Origin: Gammaproteobacteria bacterium
GTDB taxonomy: Bacteria > Pseudomonadota > Gammaproteobacteria > Steroidobacterales > Steroidobacteraceae
Length of the DNA: 64,000 bases
Assembly (NCBI GenBank): GCA_947469285.1
Contig: CANIOW010000004.1
Location: forward strand, 1 to 64,000
Reading direction: 5' to 3'
Shown here: positions 49,454-59,448 of the stretch, in pieces
Layout of the letters: each line of letters begins with the position of its first letter
Numbering within the stretch: the first letter of the stretch is position 1
Program-made: the position numbers and the translations under genes
The notes under the pieces: model-generated
Told to the model about the DNA's origin: nothing
Databases searched by the model: none
The model's input: only the letters and a program-made list of their open reading frames with translations

Positions 49454-50036
49454 CGTTGTATCCCTCCTTAGATATCGGGTGATTGGAGCCAGTCGTCAGC
49501 ATGGCCATGCGTATCGTTATGACCGTCAACTCTTTTCGCGAATTGATTTGCAGCTTGCGGAAAATATGTTTTAAGTGAGCTCGCACCGTGTGCGGACTGA
49601 TGCCCAGTTCCTTGGCAATATCGGGCACCCGCTGCTGATTCACCGCACACAGGGCCACACGCGCCTCTGCTTGGGTGAGCCCGAGCGCGTCGGCGACCAT
49701 CGATTCACTGAGGTGGTTACTTTCGGTACCCGCGAGCATCGTCACCAGCACGTCACCGCTAGGGTGTAGTTTTCGTGCCAAAAACAGCTGCTGTTCATGC
49801 TCGGCAGCGCTATGCGGCACACGCATGAGCATTTGTTTGACGTCAGGACTCTGACGAAAACCGCTGAAACTCTTGGTCAGATCGGGGCACACGAAGCCAA
49901 GTTGCCCATTGACGCTCTTAAAAATATCTTGGCGAGCCAACACCTGTCTCGCCACCCGGTTGGTGTTTTTAATGACTCCGCCCGCCGAGACGAGCATGAC
50001 GCCCAGCGGTATCAGGTCGAGCAAGTCACCATCCAC
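49422..50036 (-). CDS. LuxR-type regulator with PAS-like N-terminus
   Basis: 204 residues. An N-terminal region of about 110 residues (LDLIPLGVMLVSAGGVIKNT) is PAS-like. The C-terminal LuxR helix-turn-helix is LTQAEARVALCAVNQQRVPD, IAKELGISPHTVRAHLKHIF, RKLQINSRKEL. No receiver domain or acyl-homoserine-lactone pocket is visible, so the signal is unknown. The GTG at 50036 has AAGGAAG seven bases upstream. It heads a minus-strand pair with the small winged-helix gene and is divergent from the pirin gene across a 200-base gap. Confidence 0.85.
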   Translation of the reverse strand: MDGDLLDLIPLGVMLVSAGGVIKNTNRVARQVLARQDIFKSVNGQLGFVCPDLTKSFSGFRQSPDVKQMLMRVPHSAAEHEQQLFLARKLHPSGDVLVTMLAGTESNHLSESMVADALGLTQAEARVALCAVNQQRVPDIAKELGISPHTVRAHLKHIFRKLQINSRKELTVITIRMAMLTTGSNHPISKEGYNDAHHGIAGRT

Positions 50037-50236
50037 GGGAATCTTCCTTGGAGCGACATAAGGATGTGATTTAGCGACATTACTTGTCTCGCGAAAATAT
50101 TCATAATTCCATCCCCCAATCGAGGGGTTTTGTAACTATTTTGTACAGGACAAACTTCGATAGAAGCTGCCAGCAGAGCCTTGCTGTGTTCCCGCGAGCA
50201 CCGGTGCATGCGACACTGGAGCTCCTAGGAGTCCGC

Positions 50237-51091
50237 ATGCTCGATCTCCCCCTGGAACGCCACGTCTTGAGCCGCCACCTAGGCCGGCCGACCACCGACG
50301 GCGCGGGCGTAAAGCTCACGCGCTTCATCGGCGTGCCCGCGCTCGACCTACTCGATCCGTTTCTGATGCTGGACGAGTTCCATTCAGACGACCCTGCAGC
50401 CTATATCGCCGGCTTTCCGGAACATCCACACCGCGGCTTCGAAACGGTCACGTACCTACTGGCCGGCCGCATGCGGCACGGCGACCATCTGGGTAACACG
50501 GGTCTGCTGCAGCCGGGCAGTGTCCAGTGGATGACCGCGGGGCGGGGCATTCTGCATAGTGAGATGCCCGAGCAGGAAGCAGGGCTGCTCTGGGGATTCC
50601 AGTTGTGGATCAACCTGCCGGCCCGCGAGAAACTCTGTGCGCCCGGGTATCAGGACATCGCGCCCGAGCGCATTCCCGTGGTGGCTTTGCCGGGGGGCGG
50701 TCAGGCACGTGTTATTGCCGGCACCTGTGGCGATGCTACGGGGCCGGTGCGGGCGCCTGCCACCTCACCGCTGTTTTTAGATATTCGCCTACCGCCGCGT
50801 GCGGTGGTGGAACTGACCGTGCCTGCCGGCCATACCGCCTTCCTCTTCACCTACGCCGGCCAGATAGACGTGGGCTCCGCAGCGGCGCCCACCAGCCTGG
50901 CGGCCCGCGAGCTGGCCGTCCTGAGCGACGGCCCGCGCTTGCGCCTTGCCACCGGTGCGGACCCCGGCAGCGCGCTGCTGGTAGCCGGGCGCCCGCTGCG
51001 CGAACCCGTCGCGAAATACGGCCCGTTTGTGATGAACACGCCACAGGAAATTCATACCGCTATTGCGGACTTCCGTGCTGGACGCTTCTGA
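50237..51091 (+). CDS. Pirin family protein
   Basis: 284 residues, two cupin domains. The metal-site His residues lie in GFPEHPHRGFETVTYLLAG and GSVQWMTAGRGILHSEMP; FLMLDEFHSDDPAAY and FLFTYAGQI also match pirins. Members act as quercetinases, redox-sensitive regulators or are uncharacterised; no specific role is evident. The ATG at 50237 is preceded by TAGGAG and starts right before the conserved N-terminus; the open frame to 50084 is in the leader. Confidence 0.92.
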   Translation: MLDLPLERHVLSRHLGRPTTDGAGVKLTRFIGVPALDLLDPFLMLDEFHSDDPAAYIAGFPEHPHRGFETVTYLLAGRMRHGDHLGNTGLLQPGSVQWMTAGRGILHSEMPEQEAGLLWGFQLWINLPAREKLCAPGYQDIAPERIPVVALPGGGQARVIAGTCGDATGPVRAPATSPLFLDIRLPPRAVVELTVPAGHTAFLFTYAGQIDVGSAAAPTSLAARELAVLSDGPRLRLATGADPGSALLVAGRPLREPVAKYGPFVMNTPQEIHTAIADFRAGRF

Positions 51092-51114
51092 GGCGACGGG
51101 ACCGTTGGCAAACT

Positions 51115-52467
51115 TCAGTCGTCGGCGCCCTGCCGGAAGTCCACGCCGAGCGACCGCAGCTTGCGGTAAAGGTGGGTGCGCTCCATGCCAACGCGCTTCG
51201 CCAGCTGCCCCACCTTGCCATTACAGAGCAACAGCTGCTGCTGCAGGTAGGCACGCTCGAAGGCTTCGCGCGCCTCACGCAATGGCAAGGCCAGCAAGTC
51301 TTGCTTAACCAGCGGCTCGTTCTGCGCAGCAGCCACCGCAAGCTCACGCTCGATATCCTCAAGCCGAATCTCTTCTTCGCCCCCCAGCACCAGCAGCCGA
51401 TGCACGAAGTTACGCAGTTCGCTGATGTTGCCGGGGAACGGATAGTTGCGCAGGCGATTCTGCGCCGCCACGCCGAAGCGGCGAAACGGCAGCCCTTCCT
51501 CGTCAACCAACCGGTCGACATAGTGGCGCAGCAACTCCGGCACGTCTTCGGCGTAATCGCGTAACGGCGGCACACGCAACACCACCACCGCCAGTGCCGA
51601 ATGCAAGTCACGGCGCAGCGCGCCAGGGCTTTCACCCACGCGCTGCTCCACTCCGGGCAGGGCGCTGGCCACCCAGCGCACGTCCAACCGTCGGGCAGTG
51701 CCGCCTTCAGGAACGTACTGGCCCGCTTCAATATCGGCTGCAATCACGCGCTGCGCCGTTGCCGACAAGTCGTCAATACTGTTGATGAACAAGGTCCCGC
51801 CGGTCGCCTGCGCATACAGGCCTGGCTGCTCCACGCTGCCACGCAGTGCACGGGCGGCGCTGGTATCGTCGAGCAAACCACCCACCACCGTGACAAAGGC
51901 CTGCTCTGCTCGACTGAGCGAATGCAAGTAACGCGCAAAAGCTTCACGGCCACTGCCAGACTCACCCTGCAGGAGCACGGGTGAAGCATGTGGCGCCACC
52001 TGCTGCAGTTGTTCGCGCAACTGCGCGATCACCCGGCTCTTGCCGACCGGCGCCGGCAGACCACCACCCAGGTGGCGCTGGTCTTTGCGCCGCCGCCGCC
52101 CGGCTTCTAGCGCGCGCTCGACTGTGCGCAACAATTTATTCAGCGAGAGCGGCTTTTCGACAAAGTCGTAGGCTCCCAGGCGCGTGGCCTCAACGGCGGT
52201 CTCGACCGTGCCATGGCCAGACATCATGACCACCGGGCAGCGCAGACCGCCTTCCTTGGACCACTCACGCAGCAAAGTGATGCCATCCGTCTCGGGCATC
52301 CAGATGTCGAGCAGGATGAGGTCGGGGTCGCCCTTGGCACGGGCGGCGCGGGCCTGCACCGCATCAGCAGCCACCGTGACTTCAAAACCCTCATCGGTGA
52401 GGATTTCCTCCACCGTACTGCGGATATCGGCCTCGTCGTCTACCACCAGAATGCGGGATGCCGTCAT
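51115..52467 (-). CDS. ntrX: NtrX-like response regulator with degenerate AAA+ domain
   Basis: 450 residues. The receiver domain has phospho-acceptor Asp54 (LILLDIWMPETDG). The central region aligns with sigma-54-activating AAA+ domains, but Walker A is GESGSGRE (Arg174 for Lys), Walker B reads GGTLFINSIDD (Asn-Ser for Asp-Glu), and no GAFTGA loop is present. A Fis-type helix-turn-helix ends the protein (GKVGQLAKRVGMERTHLYRK). It probably binds DNA but cannot activate sigma-54 promoters by ATP hydrolysis. Its start overlaps the ntrY stop by four bases. Confidence 0.87.
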   Translation of the reverse strand: MTASRILVVDDEADIRSTVEEILTDEGFEVTVAADAVQARAARAKGDPDLILLDIWMPETDGITLLREWSKEGGLRCPVVMMSGHGTVETAVEATRLGAYDFVEKPLSLNKLLRTVERALEAGRRRRKDQRHLGGGLPAPVGKSRVIAQLREQLQQVAPHASPVLLQGESGSGREAFARYLHSLSRAEQAFVTVVGGLLDDTSAARALRGSVEQPGLYAQATGGTLFINSIDDLSATAQRVIAADIEAGQYVPEGGTARRLDVRWVASALPGVEQRVGESPGALRRDLHSALAVVVLRVPPLRDYAEDVPELLRHYVDRLVDEEGLPFRRFGVAAQNRLRNYPFPGNISELRNFVHRLLVLGGEEEIRLEDIERELAVAAAQNEPLVKQDLLALPLREAREAFERAYLQQQLLLCNGKVGQLAKRVGMERTHLYRKLRSLGVDFRQGADD

Positions 52468-54734
52468 GCTCGCTCTCTCCTCGGCTCAGACTTGCGTGGT
52501 TCACGTGTGCCGGATGCGGCACGCGCCTGCTCATTTAAAGGCAGCAGCACCTGAATAAACGCACCGCCCTCGGGGCCATTGTGCGCTTCGATGCGCCCAC
52601 CGTGTTCTTCGACAATCTTCTTAACGATCGCCAACCCCAGACCCGTGCCCTTGGGCTTGCTGGTGACGTACGGGTCGAATACCTGACCCATCAGCTCACG
52701 CTGGAAGCCTGGCCCATTGTCGCTCACCTCAAGGATGGCGGCGGGCTGTCGCTGCCATTCGCCGGTGCGCGTCTCCACCCGCACTGCGGCATCCGCAGTG
52801 CCGTCGAGCGCTTCCATGGCGTTCTTCAGCAAATTCGACAGGATCTGGCGTACCCGACCACGGTCGGCCTCCAGCATCCCCAGCGCCGGATCCAGCAACA
52901 GCGACACCGCCACCGGCCGGTCGCCGGCACGATAAAGTTCCGCCACTTCAGCCACCAGCGCATTCAGATCAAACGATTCCAGCACCAGTTGCGGCGCCCG
53001 CGCGTATTCACTGAAGGCATTCACCATGCCTTTCATCGCCTCAACCTGCTGCACGATGGTGTGGGTGGCGCGCTCCAATATCTGCGCGTCCTTCTCGTTC
53101 ATGCTGCCGAGGAATTTGCGGCGCATGCGCTCCGCCGACAGCTGAATAGGGGTTAGCGGATTTTTAATCTCATGGGCCAGTCGGCGCGCTACCTCGCCCC
53201 AGGCGGCATCACGCTGCGCCTGCAACAAGGTGGTGATGTCGTCGAAGACCACCACATAGCCGCCCGGCGCATCGCCGACGCCAGGCAGCACCGTACAGGC
53301 ACACATCAGTTCGCGTCGTGAGCCTTCATCGTGCAGCGGCACCTGCTCTCGCCACTCCGCCTGACCGGAGCGCAGATGCTCGCCGACCACTTCGAGGAAC
53401 TGTTCCAGCCAGCGATTCAACTGCGCCGCTTCCACCAGGGCCAGCCCCGCCACCTGCTCAGTATCGGTGGCGAGGATGCTGCCAGCCGCCGCATTCATGC
53501 TGCGCAGGCGCAGATCTGGCTCGAAGGTGATGACGCCCGTCGACAAGCGTGCCAACACAATGGCCAGATTGGCCCGTTCTTTTTCAACCGCCGCGCGGCT
53601 CTGTTCCGTTTCAGCCCGCGCCCGCGCGAGGCGCTTGGTCATCTCATTGAACGAAGTGACCAGATAACCGATCTCGTCACGGGAAGGCAGGGTCAGGCGC
53701 GTTTCGTAATCCCCCTTGGCCACAGCCCGCGTGCCGGCGATGAGATCTTGCACAGGCTGCACCAGCCGTTGCGCCCAGAACAAGGCGCCATACACGGCCG
53801 CGAGCAAGGACAGCAACAGCACCATGGTCAGCGTCAGTGTCAGCGTGCCTTTGAGGTAAGGACGCTGGTAGGTGAGCTGCCCGTACTGCGCCGACGCCCC
53901 CTGCACCCCTTCCGCCAGCCGCGCCAGCCTTTCGGGAATGGCGTACTGGCCGATCAGCACCAACGCCTCCTCTCCTGGCGAGCGACCCGGCAGCGGCGCA
54001 GCCGTGAAAACCCCATAGCCACCCCCTGCCGTCGGGTCGAGGCTCATAAAGGGCCGATCCTGACGTGTTTGCAGCAACACGTCTTCGCCCGGTAACTGTG
54101 GCAGCGCACCCGCCCCGACCGAGGAACTGAATGCCACCATGCGGCGATTGGCGCCAACCACTACCATTTCGTCGGCGCCCGTAGCGCGACGCACACTGTC
54201 GAGTCGCACTACCAAGCCCATGGCGGACTCTGCGGACAGTTCACGGGCCGCATTTTCGGTGCGCGCTAAAAAGTCGCCCATGCGCAGGCTCAGACTGGCA
54301 CGCGATAAAGTCAGCGCGTCATCAAAGCCGCGACGCACTTCGACGTTGAACCAGCTGTCGATACCGCGATTGAGAAACTGCACGGACAGCCAGTACACCA
54401 CCAGCAGCGGCACCACGGCGAGCACCGCGAAAGTACCCACTGCACGCAGCATCATGCGCGAGCCGGGCACATGCCGCCGGAAATCCCGACCCAGACGCCA
54501 GGCCTTGCGGCCGATGAGTGCCAGCAGAATGACGATGCCCACCGCGTTGATACTCAGCAGCCAAGGCTGAAGGCGGGCAAAGGCCGCGGCATCCTGCGCC
54601 GTGCGCGACAACAAGGACAAGGCCAGTGCGGCAACCAGCAAACCCCCCGTCACCAACATGACGGGCAGGTACTGGATCCAACGCCGCGCGACAGTGCCTT
54701 CCTTGCGGTCGGTGCCTGTGCGCGGGGCACTCAT
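52464..54734 (-). CDS. ntrY: NtrY-like sensor histidine kinase
   Basis: 756 residues. Three N-terminal membrane helices (~20-42, ~58-78, ~98-120), a periplasmic sensing region (~125-305), a fourth helix (~307-330), HAMP, a PAS domain (VFDDITTLLQAQRDAAWGEV at its end), HisKA with the phospho-His in ARRLAHEIKNPLTPIQL, and an HATPase (LLKNAMEALDG, VSDNGPGFQ, KGTGLGLAIVKKIV). It autophosphorylates in response to nitrogen, redox or envelope cues. It is encoded between DUF4390 and ntrX with four-base overlaps on both sides, so the pair is tightly coupled. Confidence 0.94.
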   Translation of the reverse strand: MSAPRTGTDRKEGTVARRWIQYLPVMLVTGGLLVAALALSLLSRTAQDAAAFARLQPWLLSINAVGIVILLALIGRKAWRLGRDFRRHVPGSRMMLRAVGTFAVLAVVPLLVVYWLSVQFLNRGIDSWFNVEVRRGFDDALTLSRASLSLRMGDFLARTENAARELSAESAMGLVVRLDSVRRATGADEMVVVGANRRMVAFSSSVGAGALPQLPGEDVLLQTRQDRPFMSLDPTAGGGYGVFTAAPLPGRSPGEEALVLIGQYAIPERLARLAEGVQGASAQYGQLTYQRPYLKGTLTLTLTMVLLLSLLAAVYGALFWAQRLVQPVQDLIAGTRAVAKGDYETRLTLPSRDEIGYLVTSFNEMTKRLARARAETEQSRAAVEKERANLAIVLARLSTGVITFEPDLRLRSMNAAAGSILATDTEQVAGLALVEAAQLNRWLEQFLEVVGEHLRSGQAEWREQVPLHDEGSRRELMCACTVLPGVGDAPGGYVVVFDDITTLLQAQRDAAWGEVARRLAHEIKNPLTPIQLSAERMRRKFLGSMNEKDAQILERATHTIVQQVEAMKGMVNAFSEYARAPQLVLESFDLNALVAEVAELYRAGDRPVAVSLLLDPALGMLEADRGRVRQILSNLLKNAMEALDGTADAAVRVETRTGEWQRQPAAILEVSDNGPGFQRELMGQVFDPYVTSKPKGTGLGLAIVKKIVEEHGGRIEAHNGPEGGAFIQVLLPLNEQARAASGTREPRKSEPRRERA

Positions 54735-55315
54735 GGCCGTACTGTCCAGGTGTACCAGTCAGTCGAGCGCTTCCACTGCACCCAGAACATGAGCATTTTG
54801 AGGCTGTCGGGCAAACCGCCCACCTCCACCGTCATGCGCAGCGACGCCTCGTAACGGCCGTCCTTGCGCAGCAAAGGTTCGTCGATGATGGGCACATTGC
54901 GTACCCGCCCCAGATGTTCCAGCGCCGCCGCTTGGGAAGGCCAGGAGGTCTGCAGCCCAGTATTGAGGTGAGTGACGAGCCAACGGTCTGACAGCGCGTG
55001 GTATTGCAGGCGCCAACGCTGCTCCAGCTCCGCCAGTGATTGATCCGGAACGAGGCGCCGGGTGCGCCGCAGCTGACACTCCAGCGTCAGCGTCACCGGC
55101 ACCCCGTCATGCAGTGCTTCGAGCGCGGTCGCCGACAGGCCCAGCTCTAGCGTGGCATCCAGATACATGACGCCATCACGCGGCTCGAGATAAGCCGAGC
55201 GCACTTCAAACCGTGGCGCCTCGTCCGCGCGCACGCCGCCTGACCAAACGCCGCCCAGCAGGCAGAGCAGCAGCACGGCGCAAAGAGAAGGGCGATGGTC
55301 AGCGGGACAGTACAA
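54731..55315 (-). CDS. DUF4390 family protein, exported
   Basis: 194 residues with a signal peptide (CAVLLLCLLGGVWSGGVRA) and a beta-rich domain containing FEVRSAYLEPRDGVMYLDA, VTLTLECQLRRTRR and LKMLMFWVQWKRSTDWYTW, which match DUF4390. Function unknown, but it is conserved between rsmB and ntrYX in many Proteobacteria, as seen here. The start is a TTG at 55315, just after the rsmB stop; no ATG lies close to the signal peptide. Confidence 0.87.
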   Translation of the reverse strand: MYCPADHRPSLCAVLLLCLLGGVWSGGVRADEAPRFEVRSAYLEPRDGVMYLDATLELGLSATALEALHDGVPVTLTLECQLRRTRRLVPDQSLAELEQRWRLQYHALSDRWLVTHLNTGLQTSWPSQAAALEHLGRVRNVPIIDEPLLRKDGRYEASLRMTVEVGGLPDSLKMLMFWVQWKRSTDWYTWTVRP

Positions 55316-55319
55316 GGCT

Positions 55320-56702
55320 TCAGCTTCCCTCGTCAGAGGCGCCCGCAGCGCGGTGCGCCAATACAGCGTAGCCGAAACCGTCCTGATCAGCCGCGCCAGG
55401 CAACAACACGAGGCCTGGCAAGCCCGGCGTGACCACCACCGGCGCGCCCCCGCTCAGGCGGCTGCTGGCGGCGGCAGTGACCTCTGCAGCCGCCGGCTGC
55501 TGGCGCAGAAAACGGCGAATCAACAAGCCATTTTCGGCCTTGAGCACCGAGCAGCTCGCATAGAGCAGCTCACCACCCGGCGCCAACAGCGGCCATAAGG
55601 CCCCCAGCAGCCGTTCCTGCGTGGCCACAAAGCCGGCGATATCCGTGGGACGACGCAGTAGCTTGATGTCCGGATGCCGCCGAATGACGCCGGTGCCGGA
55701 GCACGGCACATCGAGCACGATCCGATCAAACAACTGACCATCCCACCAGTCGGCTGGTTGCCCGGCGTCCGCCACCTTCACCTCGGCGCGGTGAGCCAGC
55801 CCCAGCCGCGCCAGATTCTGGTGGATACGCTCTGCACGGGTAGCATCATCATCCAGCGCCACCACCGTGGCGCTCGCAAATGCTTCCAGCAGATGCCCCG
55901 TCTTACCGCCGGGCGCCGCGCAGGCGTCGAGTATGCGCAGGGGGACTCCCGGCAGCGGGGGCGTGAGTAGATAAGGCGCCAGTTGTGCCGCCGCGTCCTG
56001 CACACTGCACAGGCCCTCGGCGAATCCCGGTAGCCCCTCCACCGGCTGGGGTTCGGCCAGACGCACCGCACTTGGCAACCAGTCACCAGCCGTCGCGGCA
56101 ATGCCCGCGGCCAGCAGTTGCGCCACATAGGCCTCCCGGGTGGTGCGCGCCAAGTTAACGCGCAGCCACAGGGGTGCGCGCGCATTGTTGGCGGCGAAAA
56201 TCTCCGGTGCGCGGCCTTCCCAGTCGCGTTCGAGCTGTTGCACCAGCCAGTTCGGGTGCGCGTAACGGCCGGCCGGCGAACGGTCAGCTGCAAACAAGGC
56301 AGTGGCCCGCTCTCGCTGCCAGCGACGCAGCAGCGCGTTCACGTAAGCGGCGGCTTTGGGCTGGCCCAGCACGCGGGCCGCCTCCACCGTGCTGGTCACC
56401 ACCGCATGCGGTGGCGTGGCGGCATCTTCCAGTTCGAATACGCCCGTCAGCAACAGCGCCCGCACCGGAGCAGCCGTCTTGGACCAGTCGCGGTTGGCCA
56501 ACGAGGCAATGGCTGGCTGCAAGCGCAGCAGCGAACGCACGGTACCGAAGGCGATCGCCTGCAAGGCGGCGCGATCGCCAACGGCCAGGTCGCGCCCCAC
56601 CAAGGCCACCGCACTTTCCAGGGTGTGTCCGCGGTCCGTCACCTCCAGCACGGCGCGCGCGGCGGCGGCACGCAGCAGCGTGCTGCGATCAGGGCCGGTC
56701 AT
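55320..56702 (-). CDS. rsmB: 16S rRNA m5C967 methyltransferase
   Basis: 460 residues. The N-terminal NusB-like RNA-binding domain ([20 protein letters not shown]) is followed by the methyltransferase with SAM-binding [16 protein letters not shown] and the two catalytic cysteines in [18 protein letters not shown] and [14 protein letters not shown]. It methylates C967 of 16S rRNA. Its start overlaps the fmt stop by four bases, in the usual def-fmt-rsmB order. Confidence 0.95.
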   Translation of the reverse strand: MTGPDRSTLLRAAAARAVLEVTDRGHTLESAVALVGRDLAVGDRAALQAIAFGTVRSLLRLQPAIASLANRDWSKTAAPVRALLLTGVFELEDAATPPHAVVTSTVEAARVLGQPKAAAYVNALLRRWQRERATALFAADRSPAGRYAHPNWLVQQLERDWEGRAPEIFAANNARAPLWLRVNLARTTREAYVAQLLAAGIAATAGDWLPSAVRLAEPQPVEGLPGFAEGLCSVQDAAAQLAPYLLTPPLPGVPLRILDACAAPGGKTGHLLEAFASATVVALDDDATRAERIHQNLARLGLAHRAEVKVADAGQPADWWDGQLFDRIVLDVPCSGTGVIRRHPDIKLLRRPTDIAGFVATQERLLGALWPLLAPGGELLYASCSVLKAENGLLIRRFLRQQPAAAEVTAAASSRLSGGAPVVVTPGLPGLVLLPGAADQDGFGYAVLAHRAAGASDEGS

Positions 56703-57664
56703 GCCGCGGCTCCCAGCTGCAGCCCGAGACAGGCGCCGTCATCACCCTGATAGCGACTCTGGAGAAACTCGCGTGCCGTCACCGGTTTGCGTCCCGCCTC
56801 CTGCACACGCTCTAGGCGCAGGAAGGTCCCTTGGCCACAAGCCACCACCAAGCCTTCGGTGCCCACCGCCACCACCATGCCGGCGGGCGCTACCGGCGCC
56901 GCCGCGGGGGCCGCTACCGGCTCAGCCGCCCAAACGCGCAGCTGCGCACCGCGCCAGCGCGTCTCGGCCACAGGCCAGGGGTCAAAGGCGCGGATCTGTC
57001 GGTCCAGTTCCACCGCAGAGCGGGACCAGTCGAGCGGCGCTGCGGTTTTTTCCAGCTTGCGCGCGTAAGTCACGCCCTCGGTGGCTTGCGGGGTGGAGGT
57101 GGCTGGACCCGCCGCCAGCAAGTCCAAGGCCGCGACGATCTGTGTGGCACCCAGCGCCGCGAGCCGGATTTGCAATTCGGCCGCCGTCTCCCGTGGGCCG
57201 ATAGCGGTCACGGTTTCCAGCAGCACCGGGCCCGTGTCGAGACCGGCCTCCATGCGCATGATCGCCACGGCCGTTTGCGTGTCGCCTGCCTCGACCGCGC
57301 GCTGAATGGGCGCCGCGCCGCGCCAACGGGGCAGCCGCGAGGCGTGAATATTCAAACAGCCATGGGTAGGAACGTCCAGCAGCGCCTGCGGCAGCAACAA
57401 GCCGTAGGCCACCACCACCATCACCTGCGGCGCAAACGCGGCCAGGGTGCCGGCCGCTTCAGGCGTGCGCAAAGACAGGGGTTGGAGCACAGGGAGATCA
57501 TGCGCCAGTGCCACGGCTTTCACGGCACCAGGCCGCAGTTGCCGCCCGCGACCGGCAGGCCGGTCCGGCTGCGTGTAGACGGCTAGGACCCGATGGGAGG
57601 AGGCGAGCAGGGCTTCAAGAGCCGGCACCGCGAAAGCCGGAGTACCGGCGAAAACGATTTGCAT
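56699..57664 (-). CDS. fmt: Methionyl-tRNA formyltransferase
   Basis: 321 residues. [37 protein letters not shown], the catalytic Asn-His-Asp region [20 protein letters not shown] and [13 protein letters not shown] are canonical. The C-terminal RNA-binding domain follows. It formylates Met-tRNA-fMet for initiation. The ATG at 57664 lies four bases after the def stop. The frame is open upstream but that part is inside def. Confidence 0.96.
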   Translation of the reverse strand: MQIVFAGTPAFAVPALEALLASSHRVLAVYTQPDRPAGRGRQLRPGAVKAVALAHDLPVLQPLSLRTPEAAGTLAAFAPQVMVVVAYGLLLPQALLDVPTHGCLNIHASRLPRWRGAAPIQRAVEAGDTQTAVAIMRMEAGLDTGPVLLETVTAIGPRETAAELQIRLAALGATQIVAALDLLAAGPATSTPQATEGVTYARKLEKTAAPLDWSRSAVELDRQIRAFDPWPVAETRWRGAQLRVWAAEPVAAPAAAPVAPAGMVVAVGTEGLVVACGQGTFLRLERVQEAGRKPVTAREFLQSRYQGDDGACLGLQLGAAA

Positions 57665-57668
57665 GGCG

Positions 57669-58175
57669 CTAGAGTGCGCGCCCACGACGGTCTTTCTCAA
57701 GCTTGTTGCGGATTCGGCCGCGTTTGAGCTCAGAAAGATAGTCCACGAACAGCTTGCCCTCGAGGTGGTCCATCTCGTGTTGGATACAGACCGACAGCAG
57801 CCCATCGGCCTCCAGTTCGAAAGCTTTGCCATGGCGGTCCAGCGCGCCCACGGTAATGCATTCAGCGCGACCGATCCATTCGTAAAAGCGCGGCACCGAC
57901 AGGCAGCCCTCCTCAAGCTCCGATTGGCCTGTCTGAGACAATATGGTGGGGTTAATAAACACCAGCGGGCGGTTCTGCTCCTCGCTGCAGTCGGCGGTGA
58001 TCAGACGCAAGTGGCGGTCCACTTGGGTCGCAGCCAAACCGACCCCCGGCGCGGCATACATGGTCTCGAACATGTCCTCCACCAGCGCCTGCAGCGCGGC
58101 ATCGAACACGGTCACCGGCAAGGCGCGGGTGCGCAGGCGCGCATCGGGGTATTCGAGAATCGTCAGCCGTGTCAT
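57669..58175 (-). CDS. def: Peptide deformylase
   Basis: 168 residues. The three active-site motifs are [17 protein letters not shown] and QHEMDHLEG, giving the Cys and two His ligands of the catalytic iron. It removes the formyl group from nascent proteins. The ATG at 58175 starts right before [12 protein letters not shown]; an open frame to 58280 is in the leader region. It is divergent from the LysM gene. Confidence 0.96.
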   Translation of the reverse strand: MTRLTILEYPDARLRTRALPVTVFDAALQALVEDMFETMYAAPGVGLAATQVDRHLRLITADCSEEQNRPLVFINPTILSQTGQSELEEGCLSVPRFYEWIGRAECITVGALDRHGKAFELEADGLLSVCIQHEMDHLEGKLFVDYLSELKRGRIRNKLEKDRRGRAL

Positions 58176-58302
58176 GGTCTTACCTTGGGTCAATCGGTAC
58201 GTTTGAGGCGATAATGGCGCTGGAGTTCCATCGTCTTTGCCTTTAAGGTGAGCCAGTATATTCGGCCCGCCACACGGCACGCATCACTGGGGAGTCCACG
58301 GG

Positions 58303-59445
58303 ATGGCCCGCAATACGCTTTTTCGCAATTTCTACCCGGCTTTAGCCCTCATCGCAGGCCTCGCCACCGCCAGCCTGCTACTGGCCGTGCCTGGGCTGGC
58401 CATGGCGCAAGCGGCAGAAACCTCCCCCGGCACCGTCGTGGCGCTCGCGCCCGACGCCCCGGCACGCTACACCGTGCAGCGGGGAGACACCCTTTGGGAC
58501 CTCTCCGCGCGCTTCCTCCAAGACCCTTGGCGCTGGCCAGATCTGTGGCACGCCAACCCGCAAGTGAAAAACCCGGATCTGATCTACCCAGGGGACGAAC
58601 TGGTGCTCAGCTACGTGAATGGGCAGCCCCAGCTGACGCTGCAGCGGGCGGCCCAGTCCGCAGAAGTGGTCCACCTGTCGCCTGAAATGCGCGGGTCGCC
58701 GCTGCGCGACGCCATCCCGGCCATCCCTTACGAAGTGATCGCCGCTTTCATGTCTCGGCCCACCGTGGTGGCGAAAGAAGACCTGAAGCTACGTCCCTAC
58801 GTGGTGGCCCTGCGCGACCAGCGTTTGGTCGCTGCCGCCGGCGGGCGGGTGTTCGCCAGGCTCGTCCCCAAAGTGCCCGTGGGCACGCGCTACAGCATCG
58901 TCCATGTCGGCGAGGCCCTGCGCGACCCAGACACCGGCAACAAGCTCGGTTACCAAGGAACCTTCGCCGGCATCGGTCGGCTCGAGAAGGGTGGTGACCC
59001 GGCCACCCTGCTCATCACGGAATCCGCGCGCGAAACGCTCGACGGGGACCTGCTGTTTGACGAAAAACTGGATCTGCCGCTGGATTTCATCCCCCATGCC
59101 CCGAAGAAACCCGTGCATGGCAGCATCATCTCGGTGGTCGATGGCGTTTCCGTCATCGGCCAATATCAGGTCGTGGTCATCAACCGCGGGCGTCTGGACG
59201 GTCTGGAGCCTGGCCATGTGTTGGCCATCCATCAGGCGGGCGAGCGCATCCGGGATGGCGGCCCGAAGCAGCCGGTCACCACCTGGACCGCCGCTTTCCG
59301 GGACGGCTTCGCGCGCGGCGTACGTTTACCGACAGAACACGCGGGTACCTTCCTGGTCTTCAAGACGTACCCACGACTGAGCTACGGCCTGATCGTTCAG
59401 GCGGACATTCCCCTGCGCGTTGGCGACACTGTGCGGAACCCCTAA
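58303..59445 (+). CDS. LysM-domain exported protein
   Basis: 380 residues. A signal peptide (ALIAGLATASLLLAVPGLAMA) is followed by one LysM domain (YTVQRGDTLWDLSARFLQD, NPDLIYPGDELVL), which binds peptidoglycan. The remaining ~270 residues form a beta-rich region with PFVIAAF-like segments and DGLEPGHVLAIHQAG. This is the protein usually encoded between def and dprA in Gammaproteobacteria; its function is not firmly known. It is divergent from def and followed by dprA after three bases. Confidence 0.92.
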   Translation: MARNTLFRNFYPALALIAGLATASLLLAVPGLAMAQAAETSPGTVVALAPDAPARYTVQRGDTLWDLSARFLQDPWRWPDLWHANPQVKNPDLIYPGDELVLSYVNGQPQLTLQRAAQSAEVVHLSPEMRGSPLRDAIPAIPYEVIAAFMSRPTVVAKEDLKLRPYVVALRDQRLVAAAGGRVFARLVPKVPVGTRYSIVHVGEALRDPDTGNKLGYQGTFAGIGRLEKGGDPATLLITESARETLDGDLLFDEKLDLPLDFIPHAPKKPVHGSIISVVDGVSVIGQYQVVVINRGRLDGLEPGHVLAIHQAGERIRDGGPKQPVTTWTAAFRDGFARGVRLPTEHAGTFLVFKTYPRLSYGLIVQADIPLRVGDTVRNP

Positions 59446-59448
59446 ATC

